From an uncultured Cellvibrio sp. (GTDB lineage Bacteria > Pseudomonadota > Gammaproteobacteria > Pseudomonadales > Cellvibrionaceae): a stretch of 9,046 nt of DNA. The stretch spans positions 1-9,046 of the forward strand of contig CAMLRI010000052.1 in NCBI GenBank assembly GCA_946482385.1, read 5' to 3'. Of the stretch, positions 1 through 6,404 are shown piece after piece. The first letter of the stretch is position 1; every line of letters starts with the position of its first letter. The notes beneath the pieces are model-generated. The model was not told the origin of the DNA and searched no databases. It saw nothing but the letters and a program-made list of their open reading frames with translations. Made by a program: the position numbers and the translations under genes.

Positions 1-488
1 TTGCCGTCGTGTTTTTTCAGGCCGTGGCTGTAGTGGTAATAAGCACCTGGTATAGCTTCGCAGCTGAAGTCCAGCTCCAGGCGCGCAATGGTATCGGGGA
101 AGGCTTGTTGCAGTTGGTTGATACACCAGGCGGCGACGGATTCGGGGGTGAGCACCTCGGCATCGACCAGGGCGATGGCGGAGCGGGGCGAGCGGGTGTG
201 CAAAAACTCGCCCTGGTCGCCAAAGTAAAAACGTATATCGAGCAGTTCGCCTTCTTCTTTAATTTCAATTTGCGGCGAGCGGGCGGGCACTGCCAGGCGG
301 TGATCCAGTTCGCTATCCAGCCAGCGGCGTATCACTTTTTTCACTGTGCCAAAGTCGCACACCATGCCTTGCTCATCCAATTCGCCCAATAGGCGCACAT
401 TGGCCAGCCAGGTTTCGCCCAGCAGGCCGCGCTGGGGATCGAGAAAACTGAAATCGACATTGGTGAGGTTATCGACAAACAACAGCAT
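1..488 (-). CDS. 6-pyruvoyl-tetrahydropterin synthase / QueD-like protein, long form (3' part outside window)
   Basis: Partial minus-strand gene; 162 codons are visible before it leaves the window at its 3' end, with no stop. The product starts MLLFVDNLTNVDFSFLD. It carries GMVCDFGTVKK followed by LDHRLAVP, which matches the GMVxDFxxLK...LDH segment of the PTPS/QueD family (6-carboxytetrahydropterin synthase in queuosine biosynthesis, or pterin synthesis), including the Asp-His of the catalytic relay. Near the edge YYHYSHGLKKHDGN looks like the start of a second PTPS-like unit, where His and the downstream C...HGH would bind zinc. The first unit has FSFLDPQRGLLGETW where zinc ligands normally lie, so it appears degenerate. 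This agrees with the roughly 280-aa two-unit forms of gammaproteobacteria, presumably cytosolic. ATG at 488 is preferred because family members begin about there; an in-frame GTG lies at 497. No clear Shine-Dalgarno is seen. It is divergent from the signalling genes and probably unrelated to them. Whether it acts in queuosine or another pterin pathway cannot be told. Confidence 0.82.
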   Translation of the reverse strand, partial: MLLFVDNLTNVDFSFLDPQRGLLGETWLANVRLLGELDEQGMVCDFGTVKKVIRRWLDSELDHRLAVPARSPQIEIKEEGELLDIRFYFGDQGEFLHTRSPRSAIALVDAEVLTPESVAAWCINQLQQAFPDTIARLELDFSCEAIPGAYYHYSHGLKKHDG

Positions 489-523
489 AAAAGTCACATG
501 TGCGGGGCTAGAGTGGGGCGCGC

Positions 524-532
524 ATCATAGCA
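524..532 (-). promoter_or_regulatory. Candidate extended -10 promoter for the QueD-like gene
   Basis: Read on the minus strand this is TGCTATGAT, close to the sigma70 extended -10 consensus TGnTATAAT. It lies about 36 nt upstream of the ATG at 488, giving a short leader of roughly 30 nt. No good -35 hexamer is found 16-18 nt upstream, which is tolerated for extended -10 promoters. The assignment rests on motif match and position only. Confidence 0.4.
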
Positions 533-537
533 TTAAG

Positions 538-573
538 CAGGCTGGGCGGGCATGGCTGCTGTGCTCCAGCCTG
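538..573. repeat. 8-bp perfect inverted repeat (CAGGCTGG / CCAGCCTG)
   Basis: CAGGCTGG at 538-545 is perfectly complementary to CCAGCCTG at 566-573, with a 20-nt spacer, in the divergent intergenic region. Its right arm overlaps the left arm of the hairpin at 569-589, so the two cannot form together. It could be an operator or part of a leader for the plus-strand receptor gene; GC-rich chance pairing is possible. Confidence 0.3.
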
Positions 574-589
574 GGCCTTTTCGCCAGGC
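569..589. repeat. 6-bp inverted repeat / small hairpin (GCCTGG / CCAGGC)
   Basis: GCCTGG (569-574) pairs with CCAGGC (584-589) around a 9-nt loop that contains TTTT. It runs straight into GGCCACTGGCC (587-597), an 11-nt palindrome with one central base. No T-tract follows, so it is not a convincing rho-independent terminator on either strand. It lies about 120-140 nt upstream of the first receptor gene. Confidence 0.3.
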
Positions 590-701
590 CACTGGCCTTG
601 GTCTATGCTTGGTGGATGTTCATGCTAATGGTTATGGATATTCAACTTTTTACAACCTTGGAGTTTTATTGCCGCGGGCAGGGCTAACATTTTTCGGCGT
701 G

Positions 702-709
702 GGTGATCC
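702..709 (+). promoter_or_regulatory. Atypical ribosome-binding site for the first receptor
   Basis: GGTGATCC directly abuts the ATG at 710. It matches the outer part of the 16S-complementary sequence TAAGGAGGTGATCC, and in that register the missing GGAGG core would sit at normal spacing. This supports ATG 710 as the start. No better Shine-Dalgarno is present. Confidence 0.35.
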
Positions 710-2881
710 ATGAAACCTCTTGTGTGTTTAGCTTTGTGTGTTGGCGTCTCGGTAACCGCGGCAGCGGAAACGCTGGATGACCTGCTGAATATGCCGCTCG
801 ACCAGCTATTGCGTACCCCGATTACGGCGGCTTCGCGCCATCCCGAGCGGGTGCGGGATACCCCGGCAACGGTATTGGTGATAACCGCCGCACACATCCG
901 CGAGCGGGGTTACCGCCATTTGCTGGATTTGCTTAGCGATATGCCCGGCTTTGATGTGCAGCGCGCAGTGGATTCAACCCGCTACAACTGGCTGAGCGTG
1001 AGCGGCCTGAATGGCAGCAACCGGCTGTTGTTGTTTCGCGATGGCGTGCGGGTGGATTCCCCCACGGGCGACCCGGTGAGTGTGGATCACAACTTTTCAC
1101 TCCAGGGAGTGGCGCAGGTAGAAATTGTGTTAGGGCCATCGGCTGCGGTTTATGGTGCCGATGCCTTTGGCGGGGTGATTAATATCATCAGCCAGCGCGA
1201 TGGCCGCTCGCTAACCGCCACTATGGGCAATGGCGCTTACAGCCAATATGCCGGCCACTGGACGGGGGAGGGGGGCAATGGCTTGCGGCTGCGCTTAAAC
1301 GGCCAGGCCCACAGCGACCGCCGCTACGAAAAAGTGGGCGACCCGGCGCGCAATGCCCCTATGGATGCGGTGAACTTTGCCGGCCAGGTGGTAATTCCTG
1401 CCGCCGAGCGCGAGCCTTACCAGGCGTTGGTAGAAAGCGAAAACCTGAGCGCCGAACTGGACTATCGCGGCCTGCAATTGGGTGGGCAATATTGGCAATT
1501 CCAGCAGCAAACCAGCGTTGGGGTGCGGCCACAGGAATCGCTATCGGGCGACGGGGATATAGCGCGCACCCGCATGAGTAATTTTTACCTGCGCTACAGC
1601 GGCGATTGGAGCAGCCGTTTGAGCAATCGCCTGCTGGTGGATTACCACCGCTACGAAATCCTGCCGCAAACGCGCTTTAGCAACATCTTTAGCGGTTTTA
1701 ACCCCGCCTATAAATACCTGTTGGGCAACAAGCGATCCCTGGAAAACCAACTGCACTGGCAATTGGATGAAGGCCAGGAGTTGATGCTGGGCGCCGGGCG
1801 CGAGATTTTCCAGGCTATTCCGCGCACACCGGATTTACCGGGAGCCTACCAACGTTCCCGCAGTGTTTACGACCAGGGCTATGTTTACCCCAACACTGAC
1901 CTGGCAATACATATGTACGATCTGGATTACACCAACAGCTTCGGTTTTGCCCATTGGTCGGCACGCTGGGGTGAGCGCTGGTCGACCAGTGTTGGCCTGC
2001 GCCACGACGACAGCAGCGATTATGGCTCCAGCACCAACCCGCGCCTGGGGTTGGTCTACCAAGCCAGCGAGGACACCCTGGTCAAGGCGCTCTATGGCGA
2101 GGGGTTCCGCGCGCCATCGCCCACCGCAGAAACCTACAACACCTTTGGCTCATTCAGTGGCGCCCGGGACGATGAAGGCCGCTACCTGGGTACAGGTTTT
2201 CGCACACCCAACCCGAACCTGCGCCCCGAGCAAATACGCGCTTATGAACTGGCGCTCTTGCACCAGCTCAATAGCCGCTTAAACCTCAGCCTGCGCAGCT
2301 TTTACTACGAATCCAGCGACCTGATCGACATACTGCCTTCGCCGGAGCCATTGCAATTTATTCCCGGCGCCTGGCTGAGCAATGCCACCACTCGCGCCAA
2401 CCTGGGCGATAGCACCCATCAGGGTGTGGATGTAAGCCTGGATGGCCGCCAGTTGTTAGCGGATGGCTGGCGCCTTAGCTACTGGGCCAGCTACAGCTAT
2501 GTCGATGGCCATATGACCATAGGTGAGCAGCAGCGCCAGTTGCAGTTTGTAGCGCCGCACAAGCTCAAGCTGGGTGCCACCTTTCACTACCGCGACAGCT
2601 ACTACATTACCGCCCGGCTGTTGGCCAGCGACAAGGTTAGGGGGAGTTTGCCCAGGGGCGCAGGCCGCTATGCGCAGGCACCGGGTTTTGCGGTTGTGGA
2701 TTTGCGCCTGGGGCTGACGGATATTGGCGGCGAGCGCTGGCAAGCCGCGTTGGATATTCACAACCTGTTTAACACCCGTTACTACCACGCAGTATTCGAT
2801 AACTCGGCGGGGCGCGGTTATGGCGATGTTAGCCAGCCGGAGCGCAGCCTGGGTTTGCAACTGGGTTACAGCTGGGATTGA
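710..2881 (+). CDS. TonB-dependent outer-membrane receptor (first)
   Basis: A complete 723-aa outer-membrane receptor of typical family length. Residues 1-19 form a Sec signal peptide with likely cleavage AAA|ET. Mature residues 20-45 contain LDDLLNMPLDQLLRTPITAA, an N-terminal extension with a TonB-box-like stretch. The plug spans about 48-165: TPATVLVITAAHIRERG, LSVSGLNGSNRLLLFRDGVR and GPSAAVYGADAFGGVINII are characteristic. The rest (about 170-723) has the alternating, aromatic-rich pattern of a 22-strand barrel, including GEGFRAPSPTAET and, near the end, DIHNLFNTRYY. The C-terminus is GYSWD, so the usual terminal aromatic residue is penultimate. The family imports ligands too large or scarce for porins (siderophores, cobalamin, glycans, nucleotides) using TonB-ExbBD energy; the substrate cannot be deduced. 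No Fur box or cobalamin riboswitch was recognised upstream. The YfiR-like gene 195 bp downstream suggests a sensory or coupled role. Confidence 0.95.
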   Translation: MKPLVCLALCVGVSVTAAAETLDDLLNMPLDQLLRTPITAASRHPERVRDTPATVLVITAAHIRERGYRHLLDLLSDMPGFDVQRAVDSTRYNWLSVSGLNGSNRLLLFRDGVRVDSPTGDPVSVDHNFSLQGVAQVEIVLGPSAAVYGADAFGGVINIISQRDGRSLTATMGNGAYSQYAGHWTGEGGNGLRLRLNGQAHSDRRYEKVGDPARNAPMDAVNFAGQVVIPAAEREPYQALVESENLSAELDYRGLQLGGQYWQFQQQTSVGVRPQESLSGDGDIARTRMSNFYLRYSGDWSSRLSNRLLVDYHRYEILPQTRFSNIFSGFNPAYKYLLGNKRSLENQLHWQLDEGQELMLGAGREIFQAIPRTPDLPGAYQRSRSVYDQGYVYPNTDLAIHMYDLDYTNSFGFAHWSARWGERWSTSVGLRHDDSSDYGSSTNPRLGLVYQASEDTLVKALYGEGFRAPSPTAETYNTFGSFSGARDDEGRYLGTGFRTPNPNLRPEQIRAYELALLHQLNSRLNLSLRSFYYESSDLIDILPSPEPLQFIPGAWLSNATTRANLGDSTHQGVDVSLDGRQLLADGWRLSYWASYSYVDGHMTIGEQQRQLQFVAPHKLKLGATFHYRDSYYITARLLASDKVRGSLPRGAGRYAQAPGFAVVDLRLGLTDIGGERWQAALDIHNLFNTRYYHAVFDNSAGRGYGDVSQPERSLGLQLGYSWD

Positions 2882-2908
2882 TCGGGCAAAAAGCAGGTGT
2901 AGCAGGCG

Positions 2909-2925
2909 GAATTTGGCAAAAATTC
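2909..2925. repeat. Small inverted repeat (GAATTT / AAATTC) between receptor and YfiR-like gene
   Basis: GAATTT (2909-2914) and AAATTC (2920-2925) are perfectly complementary around GGCAA. TTGGCA at 2913-2918, inside the repeat, resembles a -35 box (5 of 6 to TTGACA), but no good -10 is correctly spaced (TATGCT at 2943 is 24 nt away). It could be an operator half-site pair; the evidence is weak. Confidence 0.25.
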
Positions 2926-2980
2926 TATGGATAACAAGGCGATATGCTGGTGGGGCGGGCAAGTCACTGCTTAACTTAAG

Positions 2981-3002
2981 GCACCCGGCTGTTGTTGGGT
3001 GC
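2981..3002 (+). other. Intergenic hairpin without a U-tract
   Basis: GCACCC (2981-2986) pairs with GGGTGC (2997-3002), and two G-U pairs can extend the stem to 8 bp around the loop CTGTTG. It sits about 100 nt after the receptor stop and directly follows the palindrome CTTAACTTAAG (2970-2980). AACTACATCG follows instead of a T-run, so it is not a standard rho-independent terminator. It may weaken readthrough or act as an RNA-processing site; this is inference from the fold alone. Confidence 0.35.
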
Positions 3003-3034
3003 AACTACATCGAATCTGTGGCATTGGAGGCAAG

Positions 3035-3067
3035 ATGCAACTGTCGGGTACCTGGGCGCGAGGATAA
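3035..3067 (+). CDS. Possible 10-codon upstream ORF (leader peptide) before the YfiR-like gene
   Basis: A strong GGAGG at 3026-3030 lies 4 nt upstream of ATG at 3035, which opens MQLSGTWARG followed by tandem TAA TAA at 3065-3070. This frame is the same as that of the YfiR-like gene starting at 3077, so two in-frame stops separate them. The main gene has only a distant AGGA (3061-3064). The arrangement could feed ribosomes to 3077 by termination and reinitiation. It may equally be chance, since so short an ORF has no independent coding evidence. Confidence 0.25.
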   Translation: MQLSGTWARG

Positions 3068-3076
3068 TAACAACTG

Positions 3077-3661
3077 ATGTCTCCCTTGATGGTCTATTGG
3101 CGACGAATCCTGCCGGTTGCTTTGCGCTGCCGGTTGCGTGTCTGCCTGTGCCTTTATGGGCTGATGGCGCTATGGGCAGTTCCGGCCCATGCCTCGGAGG
3201 CGACCCTGCGTGTGGCGTTTGTCTACAACTTCCTCAAATTCATTGAATGGCCGGCCGATAAAGCCGCCGACGAACTAACCCTCTGCGCGCTGCTGGTCGA
3301 TGAACCGGCGCGCCAAGCCCTCGCCAAATTGGATAACAAAATCCAGCAGCAGCGGCCGGTGCGAGTGCTCTACCTCAACGAAGCGGCGCAGGTGGAGCCA
3401 CAGCTGGCGAGCTGCGAACTGCTGTACATGCCCCTATCCGGTGCCGATATGCCCCTGCCAGCCCAACTCCCCCCCGGGGTGGTATTGGTGGCCGATGAAG
3501 CCAGTTTTGACGATGGCCGTATCAGCATCATCCTGCAGCGCACCGCCGATAACCGCATCGAATTTTTAATCAACAGTGCGGCCCTTAAACAGACGGGTGT
3601 CACTGTCAGCAGCCAACTATTAAAGCTGGCGAAAAACTACCAGGGAGGCAATAGCCCATGA
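3077..3661 (+). CDS. YfiR/DUF4154-family periplasmic signalling protein
   Basis: A 194-aa exported protein. Residues 1-39 form a long signal peptide with an Arg-rich start, hydrophobic core (about 22-35) and likely cleavage AHA|SE. The mature domain fits YfiR/DUF4154 throughout: [16 protein letters not shown] (44-59), CALLVDEP (70-77), RPVRVLYL (93-100), CELLYMPL (113-120), [11 protein letters not shown] (134-144), GRISIILQ (147-154), then [20 protein letters not shown] and SSQLLKLA to the end. In Pseudomonas, YfiR represses the diguanylate cyclase YfiN from the periplasm and is released by the lipoprotein YfiB. Here the partner is probably the kinase encoded next, whose ATG overlaps this stop (ATGA), indicating translational coupling. 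The mature protein has only two cysteines, C70 and C113, instead of the four in P. aeruginosa YfiR. ATG 3077 is the accepted start; ATG 3089 (Met5) would also leave a working signal peptide. The family call is firm; the partner is inferred. Confidence 0.9.
   Translation: MSPLMVYWRRILPVALRCRLRVCLCLYGLMALWAVPAHASEATLRVAFVYNFLKFIEWPADKAADELTLCALLVDEPARQALAKLDNKIQQQRPVRVLYLNEAAQVEPQLASCELLYMPLSGADMPLPAQLPPGVVLVADEASFDDGRISIILQRTADNRIEFLINSAALKQTGVTVSSQLLKLAKNYQGGNSP
3643..3648 (+). promoter_or_regulatory. Strong Shine-Dalgarno for the hybrid kinase
   Basis: GGGAGG lies 9 nt upstream of ATG 3658, inside the end of the YfiR-like gene. It fixes the kinase start and, with the ATGA overlap at 3658-3661, supports coupled translation of sensor and kinase. 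Confidence 0.75.
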
Positions 3662-6399
3662 CCACCTCGGGTACCGCGACCAAGCAGCGCACCCTGGCGC
3701 GCAAAATCAGTTTGCTGGCGATGCTGGTGTCCTCCCTGGCGGTGTTAATTTCTGCCCTGGTGGGTATATGGCAACAGCATCGCGTTACCTACCAACAGGT
3801 GGAGCGGCAGCTGCACACCCTGGCTGAGGCCACGGCGTTTAACCTGGCGGCGCCCAGTATGTTTGGCGATCGCCAGGCAGCCCACAGCGCTTTGGATGCC
3901 CTGAGCGTAGACCCCCAGATCATAGGTGCGCGCATGGTGTTGGAAGATGGCACCCTGCTGGTGGAATACCGCACCAGCGGCGAGCGCCGCGGTGATCAAC
4001 AACTGGTGGTGGATGTTATCTGGGCGGAAGAAAAACTCGGCCACCTGGAATTGGAGGTGAACCTTTCACACCTGCAAAACCTGCTCTACCAACAAATCAG
4101 TTATGCCCTGATTGTGGCGCTGCTGGCTGTGGCGGTAGCGGGATTATTGGCAACCTATTTGATTGGCCGGGTGACGCGCCCACTGCGGGATTTAAGTGAG
4201 CTGGCCGAAGAAATTGGGGTGACTGGCCAATACCAGCTGCGCGCCTTGCCAGGTGCAGCCCAGGACGAAGTCAGCCAGCTGACGCGCCGTTTTAACGCCA
4301 TGCTCGACCGCATCCAAAGCCAGGACCAGGAACTGCGCAAACAGCAGGAGCTGTTGGAGCAGCGGGTGCAGGAGCGCACCGCGCAACTGCAACAGGCAAT
4401 GCACGAAGCCGAAGCCGCCAGCCGCGCCAAAAGTGAATTCCTGGCGGTGATGAGCCACGAAATCCGCACCCCGCTCAACGGCATCATGGGCATGACCAGT
4501 TTGCTGCTCAACACCGAACTGGATGCCAAGCAGCGGCGCTTTGCACGGGTGGCGCGCCGCTCGGGTGAAGACCTGCTGCTGATCATCAACGACATACTCG
4601 ATTTCTCCAAAGTGGAAGCGGGCAAGCTGGAGCTGGAATCCACCAGCTTCCAGCTGAATTTATTGGTGGAGGATCTGGCCGAGCGCTACGCCCCCATCGC
4701 CCACGCCAAAGGCCTGGAGCTGCTGTGCAATACCCCCTTGCCTCCGCTCACCATCGAGGGCGATTCCGCCCGTTTGGCGCAGGTGCTTACCAACTTGGTC
4801 AGCAACGCCATCAAATTCACCGATGTCGGCGAAGTGCGTTTAAATGTGCAAATGCTGGAGCAAAACGAAACCCGGGTGCGCTTGCATTTTGGCGTGCGCG
4901 ATACCGGCATAGGCATTAGCGGTGAGCAGGCGCAGCGTTTGTTTAATGCCTTTACCCAGGCCGATTCGAGCATGGCGCGCAAATACGGCGGCACAGGTTT
5001 GGGCCTAGCGATTTCGCAGCGGCTGGTGGAATTGATGGGCGGCAGAATCCAGCTGGATTCCAAACCCGGCGAGGGCAGTTATTTTTATTTTGAGCTGAGC
5101 CTGCCGGTGGTGCACGACCCGCGCAACCTGCAATTGGTTGAGGGTTTTGCCCGTTTGCGGGCATTGATTGTGGACGACAACCAAACCAACCGCGAAATCC
5201 TGCAGCACTGGCTGGAATCCTGGGGCATGAACCCGCTGCTGGCCAGCTCTGCACCCGAGGCCATAGGTGTGCTGCACCAGCAGCTCAACCAGGGCACCCC
5301 GGTAGACATACTGCTCACCGATTGGATGATGCCCGATATGGATGGCGGCCAGCTGATTAGCGCCATCCGTCAGGACAAGCGTTTTGATAGCCTGCGTGTT
5401 GTGGTGCTCAGTTCGGCGGGCATGGCCAGCAGCCGCTTGGCCGACAACCAAATACCCACATTGCTAAAACCGGTACGCCAATCGGAATTGCACAACCTGC
5501 TATTGGCCGCTGTAGCCGGCGAGCAAAGCGACCCCAATCGCCAGCGCCAATTGCGTGCCGCAACCAACACAGCGCCCCAGCCCATGGCCAAACTGGAGGG
5601 CAGGGTGTTGCTGGTGGAAGACAACCCGGTTAACCAGGAAGTAGCCAGTGTGATGCTGCAAACCCTGGGTATACAGCCGCGCCTGGCGGTGAATGGCCAG
5701 GAGGCGCTGCTGCGCATGCAGGAAGATAACTACGACCTGGTGTTAATGGATTGCCAAATGCCGCTGATGGATGGCTTTGAAGCCACCGCGCGCTGGCGCG
5801 AGCGGGAGCGCGAACTGGGCTTGCCGGCGCTGCCGATTGTGGCGCTAACGGCCAATGCCATAGTGGGCGACCGCGAGCATTGTTTGGAGCGGGGGATGAG
5901 CGATTACCTGAGCAAGCCCTTCAGCCCCGAACAGTTGTACGAAGTGCTCAGCCGTTGGCTGCCTATGCGCGCCAGCAAAGCAGCGGAAGACGCCGGGTAC
6001 ACCCAGGCGCTGCAGCGGGATGCCGCGCCGCCGCGCACCGGTGCCCTCGATTTTGCTCCCCTGGAAATGGATGTGCAGGTACTGGAGCAATTGCGCAGCC
6101 TGCGCGAAGGCCTGTTGCCCAAGGTGATCCAACTCTTCCGCAGCTCTACCCCCGAATTAGTGGAAACCCTGAACCAAAGCGTGCTCCAGGGCGATGCGGA
6201 CCGCGTATACAAAACTGCCCACAGCCTTAAAAACAGTGCCGCCAACCTCGGCATTAATGCCCTGGCCAACCTTTGCCGGCAATTGGAGGCCCAGGGGCGC
6301 CAGGGTGATTTAAGCGGTGCCGAAGAGCGGTTGGCACAGCTGCGTGCACTTTACGACCTGGCGTTAGCCCGTTTAGCGGATTTTGAAATAGAGGATTAA
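3658..6399 (+). CDS. CHASE8-like hybrid sensor histidine kinase (HAMP-HisKA-HATPase-REC-REC-HPt)
   Basis: A 913-aa inner-membrane hybrid kinase. TM1 is about residues 16-38. A periplasmic region of about 39-145 resembles the CHASE8 domain of YfiN-type proteins ([20 protein letters not shown], then a [17 protein letters not shown] segment). TM2 is about 147-169. HAMP (about 171-223) is followed by a coiled coil (about 215-257). HisKA carries [10 protein letters not shown] with phospho-acceptor H267. The ATPase shows the N box LVSNAIKFT with N383, DTGIGI (415-420) and GGTGLGL (444-450). REC1 has D506/D507, acceptor D555, S585 and K604; REC2 has E654/D655, acceptor D698, T731 and K753. A C-terminal HPt has [12 protein letters not shown] with H855. 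All catalytic positions look intact, so the route H267 to receiver Asp to H855 to an external receiver is plausible. The nearest candidate is the REC of the next gene. The periplasmic domain beside a YfiR-like protein suggests YfiR controls this kinase, which is inference. Confidence 0.93.
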   Translation: MTTSGTATKQRTLARKISLLAMLVSSLAVLISALVGIWQQHRVTYQQVERQLHTLAEATAFNLAAPSMFGDRQAAHSALDALSVDPQIIGARMVLEDGTLLVEYRTSGERRGDQQLVVDVIWAEEKLGHLELEVNLSHLQNLLYQQISYALIVALLAVAVAGLLATYLIGRVTRPLRDLSELAEEIGVTGQYQLRALPGAAQDEVSQLTRRFNAMLDRIQSQDQELRKQQELLEQRVQERTAQLQQAMHEAEAASRAKSEFLAVMSHEIRTPLNGIMGMTSLLLNTELDAKQRRFARVARRSGEDLLLIINDILDFSKVEAGKLELESTSFQLNLLVEDLAERYAPIAHAKGLELLCNTPLPPLTIEGDSARLAQVLTNLVSNAIKFTDVGEVRLNVQMLEQNETRVRLHFGVRDTGIGISGEQAQRLFNAFTQADSSMARKYGGTGLGLAISQRLVELMGGRIQLDSKPGEGSYFYFELSLPVVHDPRNLQLVEGFARLRALIVDDNQTNREILQHWLESWGMNPLLASSAPEAIGVLHQQLNQGTPVDILLTDWMMPDMDGGQLISAIRQDKRFDSLRVVVLSSAGMASSRLADNQIPTLLKPVRQSELHNLLLAAVAGEQSDPNRQRQLRAATNTAPQPMAKLEGRVLLVEDNPVNQEVASVMLQTLGIQPRLAVNGQEALLRMQEDNYDLVLMDCQMPLMDGFEATARWRERERELGLPALPIVALTANAIVGDREHCLERGMSDYLSKPFSPEQLYEVLSRWLPMRASKAAEDAGYTQALQRDAAPPRTGALDFAPLEMDVQVLEQLRSLREGLLPKVIQLFRSSTPELVETLNQSVLQGDADRVYKTAHSLKNSAANLGINALANLCRQLEAQGRQGDLSGAEERLAQLRALYDLALARLADFEIED
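6390..6394 (+). promoter_or_regulatory. Shine-Dalgarno supporting a GTG start
   Basis: AGAGG just before the kinase stop is 10 nt upstream of the GTG at 6405. Translation from that GTG gives MKAWQQIKRVLVVDDEE, the natural beginning of a receiver domain, so GTG rather than a later ATG is the start. Confidence 0.65.
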
Positions 6400-6404
6400 T
6401 TACG

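Noticed and set aside
588..595. GCCACTGG resembling part of a cobalamin riboswitch upstream of a TonB receptor
   Set aside because: The other conserved blocks, including the B12 box, are absent, and the string is explained by the GGCCACTGGCC palindrome.
346..687. Plus-strand open frame of 113 codons
   Set aside because: It lies mostly antisense to the QueD-like gene and its promoter, shows no recognisable family, and runs through GC-rich DNA where antisense frames are common.
633..690. Promoter boxes for receptor 1 (TATGGA at 633, TTTACA at 649, TTGGAG at 658, TAACAT at 685)
   Set aside because: No pair has acceptable hexamers with 16-18 nt spacing, so no plus-strand promoter is called.
2456..3004. 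Minus-strand open frame of 182 codons
   Set aside because: Its bulk is antisense to the barrel end of the receptor. The translation has no domain pattern and is explained by codon bias of the plus-strand gene.
2882..3076. Cyclic-di-GMP (GEMM) riboswitch before the YfiR-like gene
   Set aside because: This was looked for because of the downstream GGDEF-EAL gene. The region has GGGCAAG but not the paired conserved blocks around GGCAAACC and CGCAAAGCC.
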